Part shown: one piece after another, positions 34,051 through 46,221 of the stretch | Numbering within the stretch: the stretch's first letter is position 1 | Layout of the letters: every line of letters starts with the position of its first letter | Source of the DNA: Botryosphaeria dothidea | Taxonomy: Eukaryota > Ascomycota > Dothideomycetes > Botryosphaeriales > Botryosphaeriaceae | Length of the DNA: 64,000 nt | Assembly (NCBI GenBank): GCA_011503125.2 | Contig: WWBZ02000062.1 | Location: 3,286,001-3,350,000 of the forward strand | Direction of reading: 5' to 3' | The notes under the pieces: generated by a model | Database searches by the model: none | The model's input: only the letters and a program-made list of their open reading frames with translations | Told to the model about the DNA's origin: nothing | Made by a program: the position numbers and the translations under genes

Positions 34051-35340
34051 TTTTGTGCGTGTTCCTTCTCCCGTGTGTAGAATCGAGCGGCGGCGACGCG
34101 TTGGTGCGTACGTTTGTAGAGTAGGCAGTCCGCGCGGCTTCCGAATGCGTGCGGCGGCACGCGGGCGCGGATGGATAAGCTTAAAAGCTGCCGGATCGGT
34201 CGTGCGGCAAAGCAGGCGGGTCGACGCGGTTGTTTGTCTCGAGCGGCGGACGTCGTCACTCCGGCGCGCGGGGTAAAAAAAAAAACGTCGTGCAAGGTGA
34301 GAGGACGGCGATCGACGGTCTCTCCGCAGGAAAGGAAGGTATAGGCAGGGCGTGTGCGATGGTGCGACGCGGCGGGGGGCGAGAGCGAGGAGAGTTGGTT
34401 GGTGGCGGTCCGGATTGTGCTTGTTGGTGGTGGGTGGCGGAGGAGGAGGAGGAGGAGGAGGAGGGTTAGAGTTCGTCGTTCGTCGCTGTGTTGGTGGTTG
34501 TTTACGGTGCTGTCGACCAACGAGAGTCAAGTCGCAGCCGCGCGCAACAGACGAACCCCGCCGAGTGCTTGCCCGGCAAGTGCCAACGCCCTCGCCCTCA
34601 AAAGGCCGGGCGTCCCGCTGACGCGTGAGACAGCCCTAAAGACATTTAAACTATGCAAGGAAGGGCTTGCATATTTTTCATCATATAGGGAAGAATGTTT
34701 CTCAACGGCCTGAAGATCCCGCATCGGGAAGGAAGGAAGCATATACATAGCACAAGACGAAACAGCGTCATGTATTCAGGGTGAATGAGACAAGATCGAG
34801 GCAAAATATTGTGAATTCAGTCTATTGTTGATCATTAACCGTACTACATGAGCGATCTTGTTTCATGCAGATCTGTAGTTCGTCTCTCTTGTGTAAAAAG
34901 GTCTAGATACAAAATCGTCCACAAAGAGTGAAACGGCCCAGCCGCTGTCGAAATGGGAAAGAGAGTCACCATGGACTCGCCTTCCTTATGCCAACGGGAA
35001 ACTTCTGGCGAACGGGAAAAAGAGGACCAAAAGGGGACCTTGAAATGAAAATATCCCAACGCTTCGGCGAGGTCATTAAAGCGTACCGGCCTCCGTTAGC
35101 CTTCGTCTTGAAAAAAGAAACACGGATATGGTGAAACAATTGCCGCTCCTCATCCCGCCCCAAAAATGCATTTAGCGGGGTAATGTGTGACGCCATTTTC
35201 CAAGCAATCCCAGGGTCTTTCCGCATAACCGCCTTACGAAGATCCGTTCCTCGAAGAAGTTGAAACGAGGTCAACCTGAAACGCCCTGCATAAACAATTC
35301 AAAGTGTAAAAGGAACACGTGCGCAACCGCGACCAATCGA
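34051..35340. other. Upstream region of dad1 and downstream region of the apyrase gene
   Basis: About 1.29 kb. It holds a (GGA)n microsatellite at 34439-34464 and GC-rich promoter-like sequence up to 34620, then AT-richer sequence. No gene was recognised. Confidence 0.45.
34439..34464 (+). repeat. (GGA)n microsatellite
   Basis: About eight GGA units, roughly 400 bp upstream of the dad1 start. Confidence 0.85.
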
Positions 35341-37692
35341 TCAGTCCACAGACTCCTTGACCGGAGTCATGAGCGGACTCCTTCCTCGGACCGGACTTCC
35401 GTTGCGACTTCTCGATCTGCCCACTGCAGTCATGGCTGTGAGTCGTTCTCTGGAATCCACGCGGGCCATCAGGCCGCCACGCTCCATTGCGTTGCCCCCA
35501 TATGGTGATGCGAGACCGAGACCTTGCCCTTGTGTGACTATGTTTTCGAAGTATCCGGGTCCTAGATCGAATTTGCCGCCGTTTCCAGATACTCTGGAAA
35601 GCTGTGGAGTGGCCCATCCAGATGAGTGCCCGACCTTGCTGTGGCTGCCATCACTGCTGGAATCCGAGTGGTACGAGTCCATGCCATCTGTGTTGCCTTC
35701 GAGCTCGAAATCGTCGATGCCGTTTTCAAGAACACGTTCGTAAGATGGACTGCCACTATTACGCGAGAAGAGTTTTCCACCCAATCCCATACCGCCAGGT
35801 CCTGGCTTCCTCTTTGAGGTAGGCGAACCCCGGACGAAAAATCCACGTGTCTTCCGAGTGATCTTCATCCGACGATCGCGCCCACAAAGGAAGTACAGGG
35901 CGAGGAGCACAATGAACATGAAGAGAATGAAACCGGGAATGCGGCGCGGTGAATCCTTGAACAGCGTGTCATGCCAGTCCTCTAATTCTTCCTCGAGGTC
36001 CCCAGGCAGGCTGCTGAACTTGCCGCCGGCGTATTGAAAGTCTGTTGGAATTCCAGGCTTGTTGCTGCCAAACCCGACGGCCAATGTTTCCGGTTCCGGC
36101 TCAACCTGGCTGGCAGCGTAGAGTACCATCTTACCAAGCGTCCAGCTGACTTCGGTTCCGTCGATCTTGTTAACGGCCTGAAAGGGGTCGCGGTAGCCAT
36201 TTTCTTTGGTCTTGTCCAGGATCGTCTTAGTGCCGTTGATTCCGGGCTTCATCTCTTCAAGACCAGTGCGCGGAACTCCAATTCCATCGTGCAGGACGTT
36301 GATGAGCCAGGAAGCCTTGAAGCAGACTTCCAGAGCTGTAGTCTCGTCCACCTTCTTGCCCCACTGGTGCTTCTTGATGCCTCCCTCGATGTCATCCCAG
36401 GGCTGGCTGCAAAACTCGTTGACTCTTTGCTGGTAGGTCTTGAAGTCGTAGGCTTTGTCTTTGTGACCCATTTCGAAAATCTCGTGCGTTGTATGCCAGT
36501 ATTCCGAAACTCCGACAAAGTGGTTGACATCAAAATCGATGGCTGGGACGTGAACACCATGTAAAAGACATGGTGCGTCAGGGCAAGGGGCATCCTTGTC
36601 GAGGAGAGGGAAAGTTTTGCTCATGCACTCCGTGAACTTGCCAGTTCCAACAAGATGCGGTTCCAGTCCCTTCTCTTCCTCCGAGCCCGGTTCTATTGGC
36701 TTGCCCTTCACCGTGACCTGGAGACCTTCAGGGATGCAGGGATCCGGAAGTTCGTTAGCTTCTGGCGAAGCCTCCAGCAAAGCTTCAACATAACGCCTCC
36801 TCGCCTCATTGACTCCAAAACCCAGCCACGTAGTTACAAAAACTTGGTATTCCAGCGGTGAGCCGTCGAGAGTCCTCATGCGCAGGAGTTTCAAGTCGTT
36901 CTTGTGCTTCTCAGCCTCTGTGGCATTGGGTGCGAAGGCGATCTGCGCCGAAGCTCCTCCCATGTCCAGGAAACCATACGTGTGGTGATTCTTGCCATGG
37001 TCGTGTTCTGTTGGGGCGTCGAATCCGCCCAGGAGGTAGTTTGCAGCAATCCAACCATACAGGCCTTCGGTTTCACCTGGAATGACCTGAATGTGAAGAT
37101 CGCAATCGGGCAACTGGAATTTCGTGTTTTCACGTGCGTATGCGCAGATTTCGTTCAGGACAGCGTTGCGATGATTTTCCGGGAGCAGGCGCATACCGGC
37201 GGTGGCGAGAAGGAACAAAGGGGTGTTTTCCACCTCGTCGGCCGGCACGACTTCGAGCGCATGATCGAAAAGCTGTTGTAGATGGTCGGGTCCAACTAGC
37301 TCGGGGGTCTCACCAAAAGTCGAGATACCTGTCGCGCAACGATTGTGAGCGGGTCGGCCATCCGCAGCGGCCTGAGCGACGTCATACCTGGGTGGATCTT
37401 ATGGGTCCATTCCTTCTTCGTCTTCAGCTTCGGTAGGTGCTTCAATTCAGCCTCGGGTGCCTCCAGGCGCGCTCTCGAGGGGTTGAGCCAGCGGTAGGTG
37501 TAGACGCGGGTCCCCTAAGACGTGAGATGTAAGCAGAGCGTCTCACGATGCGGCTGTCGCAGTCGTGCGAGAGCGCACTCACCGACGACCCAGCATCCAA
37601 AATGACGCCATATCTCCCTGCAGAATGTCAGAAAGCGTTCGCGCGGGCATCGCGGGGCGTGGTGCGGAGAGCGGAGACGTACACTTGCCCAT
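35341..37692 (-). CDS. ynd1: Golgi apyrase, GDA1/CD39 nucleoside phosphatase family (Ynd1 type)
   Basis: Four exons on the minus strand (37683-37692, 37583-37617, 37388-37514, 35341-37328) give 719 residues. Exon 1 is only 10 nt (MGK plus one base). The introns are 65, 68 and 59 bp. Apyrase conserved regions: DAGSSGTRVY (11-20), ATAGMRLLP (99-107), ETEGLYGWIAANY (about 143-155) and GFLDMGGASAQIAF (from 176). A membrane helix, IPGFILFMFIVLLALYFLCG, lies at about 520-540. A cytosolic tail of about 180 residues follows, rich in Ser, Gly and basic residues. With the short N-terminus this predicts a lumenal catalytic domain and one C-terminal anchor, as in yeast Ynd1. The enzyme hydrolyses nucleoside di- and triphosphates in the Golgi lumen, supporting glycosylation by removing GDP and UDP. 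Confidence 0.93.
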
Positions 37693-38363
37693 CTGGAGTA
37701 GGATTATGCAGCTGTGCGGCGAGTACTGCGGTGCGGCGGCTATGCGGAGGGGGAGTTTTGAGAGCGAATGGACATGGCACCAGGCACAAGTAAAACTAGG
37801 AAGAGGGTCTGGGCGGTCGGAGCGAGCGACAGGCGAAATTAGGAGTTGCTTCTCAGCACAGGGCGCGATAGAGGGTGGAGGGAATGTGGAGAGATAGCGA
37901 TAGGGAAGATTACAGCAGGCTCTAGGCCGCTCGTAGCTGGGCGCAGGATGGCGTACGCGTACGCAGCGCCAAGCAAGGCCCGCTCTACGCTATTCTCGGG
38001 TCTGGGCGCGCGATCGACGCCACCCCTCCGGCGACTCACAACGGCGGCTGCGGCAGCGAATGCTGCACCGCGACACACTACCGGAGCTTGTCACGCTTGG
38101 GCTAGCTGCCGGATTATTGGCTGCGGCGCGCGAATTTCGTTAGAGGCCGGCCCTGGCAGCGCCGCGGCGTCGATGATCCCACGGACTGCGCCGATTTCGA
38201 AATGCCGCAGACAAGGGGCGGGCGCAGAAAAGGGAAGGCGGAGGCAAAGGGGGGCCCCAGCGAAAAGCACGCGAACAACTGATGTCATCTCCCGTCCACT
38301 TCTTGAAACAGTGGCAATTATTAGCCCACCCGCTCTATCATTTGTCTATCAAACGCGAAACAA
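37693..38363. other. Intergenic: upstream of ynd1, downstream of the amidotransferase gene
   Basis: About 670 bp, GC-rich in the centre. No gene was recognised. ORFs are Ala/Arg-rich shadows. Confidence 0.45.
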
Positions 38364-39611
38364 CTAGTCCTCGAGCAGGAACCGAATTAATGCTTGCGAG
38401 ATGACCACCCCGTCGTGCGGGAGAGGCGCCCGTCCCATGCTATCCTTGTACAGCTCGTCGTCGAAAATGCCCTGCTCGTGCCGTGCCCGGAGGATCACCA
38501 CCATGATCTTCTCGTTGAACTCAGGGTGGCCCTGCACCGTGATCAACCGCCCTCGCTGGTACATACCCTGCACCTCGCAGCGCGGTGAATGACCCAGCGG
38601 TTCTACGCCCGACGGGTACTCGAATACGATGTCGCGGTGCATTTGGTGGATGTTCTGGAGTGTTTATAAGCTGGACGCCTTACTTGATGCTGGGTCGTCT
38701 GCTGACGAGATCGACAAGTCTAGGATTATGCAAAGAGGAGCGTGATTTTTTCGACAATGTTGCAACAGCGTGCTATGCCACTTGGTGGATATGTGTGGAT
38801 CATATCCCCGAGCGCGGCTTGCAGCGGGAAACCCGTTGGCCAGAGCCAGATGGAAATTTTCACGGCCAGGAAGGTGGATTGCCGTCGTTAAATTTGCCGA
38901 AATGGCTCTGTACGACCGTTGCAACATTGTCCCCGGAAAGCCAGGGTCGGTTCGTGTACCTCTTGCAGGATGCAGGATGGCGCACCCGCGCGCAATATGA
39001 GTGCAGGATTCAATAGCAGAATCGTTTGTCCTGCAATGCATATCCCTTTTCAGATCTCATCATGCAGGGGGTAGGCACTTACGATTGTATCCTTCTTAAA
39101 AAGTTCCTTGCCTTTCTCCGTCAAGGTAAAAGGTAGGACGGACGTCTCCCAGCCGGCATCGCTCCGGGCAACCTTAACACCCAAGGCACGGCCAATGATC
39201 TGGTGGCCGAAGCAGATACCGATCAGGCGCACGCGATCCTGAGCGAGAACCTTCTTGGTGAAGTCAACAAGCTTCAGGATCCAGGGCTTGTCGTCAAACG
39301 AGTTGTGCTCTGCATGCAGCCAACAATGAGTAACTAAGCGCAGCACCTGGGGAATCCCGTCACTCACTGGATCCGGACAAGAGAACTGCGTCGACGTCTT
39401 CCAGAGCGGGGTAGGAGTCCTTGTTGTTAACCACGTCCCACTTGGTAACTTGCAAGCCGGCCTGCGAGGAGATCACGTCCGGCTGGCCCAGAGCGTCGGC
39501 ACCGGCCTTTAGTAGCCCCTCGAAGATGCTGCCATACGTGCCGAACTCCTGGACGACATCTGGCAGCGGGGTGTCGCACTCAATGACCGCTATCCGGAAA
39601 GGGGGACGCAT
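38364..39611 (-). CDS. Class I glutamine amidotransferase-like protein (GATase1, stand-alone)
   Basis: Three exons on the minus strand (39368-39611, 39083-39309, 38364-38654) give 253 residues. The introns are 58 and 428 bp. The GATase1 triad is present: nucleophile elbow RLIGICFGHQ (Cys at 114) and the GHPE pair (His 200, Glu 202). LLSGSKHNSFD, joined across intron 1, and NIHQMHRDIVFEYP, joined across intron 2, are typical of the stand-alone fungal GATase1-like family related to the GMP synthase amidotransferase domain. Members either deaminate glutamine or hydrolyse gamma-glutamyl compounds; the substrate here is unknown. No synthase domain is attached. Divergent from the MFS gene. Confidence 0.9.
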
Positions 39612-40056
39612 CTTTTCTGGCGGTGACTGCTAAAGGGACACCGGGATAAGAACATGCAGCGGCGATGGATGATGCGACTTTTGTCCAAGGTTTGGAGAGG
39701 CTAAAGTTTGGTAGGGCTGGTCAATGGTCGAATGGCAGTTATCGCGTTTTACAGGTCCGAAGCCGGCGCTGATAGGCCGCCCATGATTGCGTGCCGACCG
39801 GTCTTTACCCCGCGCGGCTAGCGCTTCTTGCTGCTGATGATGGAACCCATCGCTCTTTGCCTCCGCGCCCTTCGACAGACCGTGAGTGCGTGGAGGAGTC
39901 ACAGTCACGGCATCTGCATGTTGACGGCTGTAGCGCGCCATCAGACAGCTCGCTTACGCAGCTGTGCGTATATTTTACGCGGCGAGTGCGCGCAGCTCTC
40001 TTCTGCACGCCAATTCTTCATCGCCTTACTCTTTTCCTCACTGGTGGTCCGTCACC
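39612..40056. promoter_or_regulatory. Divergent promoter region of the amidotransferase-like and MFS genes
   Basis: About 445 bp between start codons. No specific regulatory element can be assigned from sequence alone. Confidence 0.45.
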
Positions 40057-42368
40057 ATGTCTAGTCGAACGCCGGACGCAAATGCGCCAGTCTCAGAGCA
40101 GACACCTCTGCTGGCTGCCGCAAACAGCAACGGAGCGGCCCAGCTTGCGTCGTACACAGACGGACCCCGCGCCGACGACAGGCCCAGTAGCCCGGGATTG
40201 TACAGGGTTAGCAGCCATCCTGCTGACGGCCTCGGCTTGGCTCCTGGTGCAGAGGAGGCCGTCCTCTCAGAGCCCGAGCCTGGGAACGAGGATAGCAAGA
40301 GGGGCGATTCGCTCTATCTTGGTGGAGTGAGCGTGACAAAGTTCTGGTTAATATTCGGAGGGATTCTGTTACAGTATTTTGTAAGTCGTGATACAAAACC
40401 AGCCTCAGATAGTTGCGCGAGGTCGATCCCGAAGTATTGCAACAGCATGATTTTCTCCGATCCTCGATGAGGAGTTGGTGCATGCGTCCGGACGTGGATG
40501 CTGAGGAGGCTTGAGAAAAACCTTCAATCTTCTGCACATCTTACGTCCGTCGTTGCAAAACTTGTGGAACCGACCTCGTAACGGAAGTGTCTTCGGCTGC
40601 ACACCAAGTTCAACAGCATCTGATGGATGGCCGTAAACATCCTACTGAGAAATAAAATTAGGTAGCATGCTTCGATTCCACTTTGATGGCCTCGAGCCAT
40701 CCGGTAATAACCTCTTACTTCAAATCTTCCAATTCGGCATCATGGCTATCCACCGCCTTCCTCCTTACCTCTACAGCCTTCCAGCCTCTGCTGGCTCGCG
40801 TGTCCGACACGATCGGCCGACGGCCCATCTACCTGTTCTCTCTCATAATGTTCGTCCTCACGACTGCATGGTGCGCGCTGGCTCAGACCATAGGCAGCTT
40901 CATCGCCGCACGCGCGTTCTGCGGCCTCGGCGCCGGTGGAGTTCTGGCCATGGGATCCATTCTGACGAACGACCTCGTGCCGATTGAGATCAGAGGCAAC
41001 TACCAAGCCTATATCAACCTGTTCTTCGGGTTCGGACAGGCCTGCGGAGCTGCCTTTGGAGGCTTTCTGTGCGACACGCTAGGCTGGCGGTGGACTTTTG
41101 GGATCCAGGTTCCCCTTCAAGTCCTCATCCTCGTGGCCGCCGTCATCATAATGCCCGACTCGCTTGGCCCGAACCTGGCCAGGAATTCGGACAAGAGCGC
41201 TCTTGAGCACATCAAATCGTTCGATCTTCTAGGCTCGTTCCTGTTGACGTCGACCGTTGCGTCCATGATCTTGGGCCTTAACCTTGGCGGCAATGTGCTT
41301 TCGTGGGAGCACCCCTTGGTCATCACGTCGCTATGTGTCTCCGTCGTGGCGGGCTTCTTCCTCATTCGCGTAGAGCGCAAGGCTGGGCGTCCGGTCATGC
41401 CGCTGGCATTGCTCTTCACGGCGCCGCGTGGCAATATCGTCATCTCGAACTTCTTCTCCTCGATCGGAAGCAACACTGTCATCTTCAATGCTCCCCTGTA
41501 TTTCCAGGCTGTCAAGCTTGACTCTGCGTCTCAATCGGGCTTCCGTATGGCCGCCCCTTCTTTGGCCGTCATGGTATGTGGAGTGTCTTCGGGCTTCATC
41601 ATGACGTACACGAGGCGCATGAAGGAGTTGATCGTGGGCGGCTCGCTCATTGCTCTGGTGGGCGCTATTTGCCTCACCAGCATGTGGGACGGCATTCCGA
41701 CCTGGCTCGCCACAATCTTTGTTGTACCTGTGAGCACTGGTTTAGGTTTCTCATTTCCTGCTGCCTCATTAGCTGTGCTGGCAACCAGCACGCAGGAGGA
41801 TCAAGCGGTGGTGACGAGCACACTCAGCTTGTTCAGGAGTCTTGGTGCAGTGTTTGGAGTTGCAATCAGCAGTTTGATCGTTCAGAACGCGCTGTCAATA
41901 GACCTAGAAAGATACGTCACCGGGCCAGAAAAGCAAGAGGTACGTTTGGGCCGCAGTCGTTCTTTCTGCCTGTCACTGCTAGGGCGACTTTCGTATATTG
42001 CACTCTTTGCTGACGAATGCTCACCAGATCATTCTCCGCGTCCGCAAGTCCGTACGCGCCATCTTCGATCTCACCCAGGAACACCGTTTGGAAGGTAAGT
42101 GGCCCATTCGACCGACAAATTGTTGTTGCTCACCTCAGCACCACCCCCGCTGGTCTTTCTCTTCCGCGGTCTCCCGCTTCGTCATCCCAATGCTCCTTTC
42201 AGGCAGCAGCCCCTCGTGCGAGACTAACGCAATCACCAAACCGCAGTAATTCACGCGTACGAGCACAGCCTTCGCTACGTCTTCGCGTCGGCGATAGTCC
42301 TGTTCGTCATCGTCAGTGCCCTAGTAGTACCGATAAAACTGCCTCGTCTCGGTAATAGGAAGCGGTAA
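40057..42368 (+). CDS. MFS transporter, DHA2/vacuolar basic amino acid (Vba/Fnx1) type
   Basis: Four exons (40057-40380, 40662-41939, 42028-42094, 42247-42368) give 596 residues. The introns are 281, 88 and 152 bp. A Ser/Ala-rich cytosolic N-terminus of about 90 residues contains SEQTPLLAA, a dileucine-like vacuolar sorting motif seen in vacuolar MFS carriers. TM1 spans intron 1 (FWLIFGGILLQYF joined to VACFDSTLMASSHPVITSYF). The MFS signature ARVSDTIGRRPIYLFSL follows TM2, then GLGAGGVLAMGSIL with the RGNYQAYINLFFGFGQACGA stretch, and ten or more further helices. VACFDSTLMASSHPVI resembles Fnx1/Vba proteins that import Lys, Arg or His into the vacuole; other drug:H+ DHA2 substrates cannot be excluded. 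The last helix (ASAIVLFVIVSALVVPI) is in exon 4. Confidence 0.88.
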
Positions 42369-45300
42369 AGAAGAGCGAGCACTCCATAGCCACAAAAGGT
42401 CCGCAGCATGCTCTTTTTCCTTTCTCTTTTCGGTCTCTCAACAAAGCAAAAATTCGCCTCCCGTCCCCGTCTCCGTCTCCATCTCCGCCCTTGCATGGTG
42501 GTGTGGTTCGTCAGCGGGCGCCTAATCCTCGGTTGCCGGACGATGCCTCGATCCTGTTGGCTCAGAAATTGGGGTCGGGAAAATGGGCGTGCGGGTTTTG
42601 CACAGCCTCCATTGCGCCAAGCGATAGGGGAATCTTTTATGATTTTGACTTGGCGGGAATTTCCACAAGGCAGGTTCGCATGCCTGGGGCTTGATTCGTT
42701 GCGCAAGGTGAAAGATAAAAAAATTAAAAAATGCCTCAAATTGTGCTGCAGCTTGGAGGATTGGGCATTTGGAAAACTGGGAAGGTGTGGAAGGATGACC
42801 GGGTAGGTGGACCACTAGGAAAAAAGTCTAGAGAGTGGGATCAACGGCCCGCCACGTTTGACGTTGCATGAGACTTGCAGCTAGAGATTGTGAAAACTCT
42901 TGGACGTCGCCGATAGAATGTTGATTACCTTGATGCTGTAGAGTGTCTATCAGATTTCAGTAGCCAATCCATACTCAGAAAGTCCCCGATGTGACCTTGG
43001 CAGGACTACGTCTAGTTTTACCTTCGATAGTCAGCTGCAACTAGTCGGGGATTATCATCATCCACCAATGTCGTACAGAGGATATTGTATTGATTTTGAT
43101 AGGCAGACTTGCGTGCGGAGTGTTTGAGGCGGTGCATTTTGGATTCAGACGCATGCATCGGCCGCAGCCTGACCTTTACCTAGGCTCGGCTAATTTGTCG
43201 ACGTGTAGTCGCACTGCTTTCGACTGGACGAGGCCGCTTTTTTGTCTAGGACCGTCTGATGCTGCATGTATCGAAGGCTATTTGCTAGTGGTGGGCATCA
43301 ATGATGCATTGACGCCATACACGTCAAGAGACTTGGTGACGAGAGCTCTTAGTCCCAAGCCGTGCGCATCTCTAGTCTGGGACAGGGCCACGGACTCCCG
43401 GAAGCGACTCGAACAGGAGGTGCCTTTGCTGACCGCAAGTCTTCCATCACGAAGCATCTCGCTTCCTGTTTCTGCTTTCGTTCGCGGAAAGGAATACTGG
43501 TGAGGTTGCCTTCGGCGAAACTATGGGAGATGGTCACTTTGTTGGCCTAACAAGGCATTCTCTAGCCTAGACTCTACCAAGAAATCGGCCTCGGGCTATG
43601 ACCAACAAGGCTTTCTTGTGGGCGGATTGGCAACTTCTAGGTGAAAGCTTTTGCTCGCAAATCCTCGCCTAAAGGAAAGAATCGCGGCGAAAGCTTGCTC
43701 GATCAGAATGCCACGCCGGTGCAAAAAATACCTGCATTTCCCCCAGTCTGCAAAGAACGAAAATTAACATAGGGTCCTCTGTGATTTACAATACGAAAGG
43801 GGGATGCAAGACAAGATCGCAATGCGAAATTATCGTAAGGATCCGAAGCGGTAGCACGGCCGTACAAAGTACGACCGTCCGAGGATTTATTGCGCGAAGG
43901 CTGAATGCATAACCCGAGCCGCGTGGTCATCTCGGACTTTGACAATGTTGCGCAAAGCGCGGAGAAGGCGTGCTGGGCAGGATCGTGGATCACCAGATAA
44001 GGACGAGGGTCGGGGGCACTATTCGACGACTTCCATGGCGAAGGGCCGACATTTCAATGCCGGAATCAGTCGAGCAAAGTGTGCCTTAAGGTTGGCAAAT
44101 GACAAGTATGTAGCAGGCTGAAACTTCCCCTATCTTTCTTTTGGTTTGAACACGGGGGTGAGGCTGCGGTAGTGAACGCCCGAGTACCAGCCGGTAGGCC
44201 TTAGGACGAATAAGCGGTGACGACAAACCTTTTCCCCAATGAAGTATGCATAGCCTAACCGCGCGCGAGGATTTTTGAGACCCGGTGATAAGAAAAATTG
44301 CTCTCTCCAGTAGTTGCCGTGGTGCGAGCATTCTCTGGAACCGAGGCAGTGCAAAAAGTGTGGGAGAGCTGCAAGCAATCAAAGCTAGAAAACCCAGCAC
44401 GCCGGCACAATGGATAAATGTGCCATCCTGTTCTGGCTGGCGGATGAGATTGCCATCGGAAAGTAATTGCTTGTGACAATGCCCAGCTGCGCCGCCTCTT
44501 GGACGAGAGCTTGGGGCGGGATCAGAGCACAAAGGGAAAACCACAGCCGTCTCATCAAAGCGCACAGCTCAGCCGGAGATGACAGCTGGCCAGCCGCGTG
44601 CTGGGGCAAAAGTGTGAGGCGTGGCGTGGCGGAAAGAAGGGCGGATTAGGCAGCTAGTAGCAGTCAACTGGCCAGGCTAGCAATGACGACTGGCTCAGGC
44701 TCAGCAGATCTTCTGTGGCGGCGGCGGCGGCAGGTGTGGCTCAGCACAGTGTGTGGCGCGGTCGCCCCTTCCTTGCGGCGATCGATGTGTGATTCGATGG
44801 CCGCTCTCCAATGCGACACAACGGAGGCGGGCGGAAGACTCAGGCGGCGGGTTTGTATGCAGGCAACGCGACGTTGCCGCGCAACCTGGCGGCGGAGGAG
44901 CAACAGGTCCAGACCGCCGTGCTGCTCTCCGCGAAAAAGGGATGCCGCGCGGCCTTGGCCAGCGGCTTCGAGGACAGCGAGCGTGCTTGGCAGGACGAGG
45001 GCGGAAAAGTTAATTGGCGCGGCGGAGCGCCTGACGCAGGAAGTTCGAGAGCCGGCGAGTCAGCAACGGAGATGAGATCTAGCGGACGCGTCTTCTAGAG
45101 CGTTTCTAGGCGTCCCGGGCGGAGCGTGTGTTTGGCCGGACAGGCGCTTGCGGGAGCTGGCGAGCTCGTTTGCGCGCAGGTGCAAGCTGAAGCGTTGGGG
45201 GCGGCTATGGGGGCGGCCGGCCAACGCAGCGGCTGGAGATGTGTCTGTTATGCGGTGGGTAAACAGAGGCTGCCACGGCTGCTTCGAGGCCGCAGCTGGC

Positions 45301-46221
45301 CCAAAGCTTGTGGCTCTCATGATTTGCCGCGGGCGTCGTGCGCGCAGGGGGCGCAACGGAAGCTATAGCGCTTCGGGCCTAGAGTGAGGCAGTGCTGTTC
45401 TGGGCGCATCGCTGTCTCCATACAACGCCATGCCTGAGGAACTCCTTAGTGCACCGTCGCCCGTCGGTCCTGCCTGGTGAGCCTGACGTTTCGCGCTGCT
45501 AATCGGCAGCCCACCGTTGGCCTCTTCTCCGCCCTCGCTCTTCACAAACTACCGCTTCAAGTGGCCTCCCGCTCCGAGACCACATGACAGCGGCCTTCCT
45601 CTGCTCTTCTCCTCTAGACCGCATCTCCATTGGCATGGCCACCATCTCAAGCAGCAGCCCTCGCTTGTAGCAGCATAGCCCCATTGTGCTCACCTACCGA
45701 CCGCATCATCGACTCTTCCTACTCCGCATCCCCGCGAGGCTTCAGCTCCGTTCGGCCTCGCCGCTGTCACGCCCTCAACACAATTTGTAACGACCTGTGA
45801 CTCTTCCCTTACCGCGCCCTCCGTAAGTACCTCTCGGACTGCACTGCCCTCCATTACATGGGACATCCCCACAGCCACGCTGGGCAGAGGCGAACTAAAG
45901 GTGCAAGCAACCCAAGTCCGCCTTGGGTCAACCGTGGCGCCCGAACATCGAATTTCTTGTCAGGGCACATTCGATCAGCGTGCTTGGAAACTGAGCTTGA
46001 TCGCCCGGCCCTGAGCTTCTCGAAACACGGTACTGACTCTCCGCTTTTTTGACACAGCCCGCTCAACAAGGCAGCCTTCTACTTATTCCTTCTCGTATAC
46101 CCATGCACATCTCACCTCCATAATCATCAGCCACTACAACTCGGACTTACGCGCCACAACACCTGCGCAACCCATCAACGTCTGCATTGCGAGCCTCCGG
46201 TGAAGGAAGCCTGCAGCAGCA
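42369..46221. other. Large intergenic gap (3.85 kb) upstream of the calcium pump gene
   Basis: This is the largest gene-free stretch here. I found no domain-bearing ORF, tRNA or inverted-repeat element. It changes from moderate GC (42400-44450) to GC-rich (44500-45400) and C/T-rich leader (45400-46221). It may hold a long 5' UTR, distal regulation of the pump gene, or eroded repeat sequence. Confidence 0.45.

Noticed and set aside
44736..44743. GTGGCTCA, a match to the Crz1/calcineurin response consensus, 1.5 kb upstream of the calcium pump
   Set aside because: A single degenerate 8-mer is close to chance in this length of DNA and lies far from the start codon.
44683..45098. Overlapping Arg-rich ORFs upstream of the calcium pump
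   Set aside because: Composition is explained by GC-rich sequence; no start context, domain or codon pattern supports coding.
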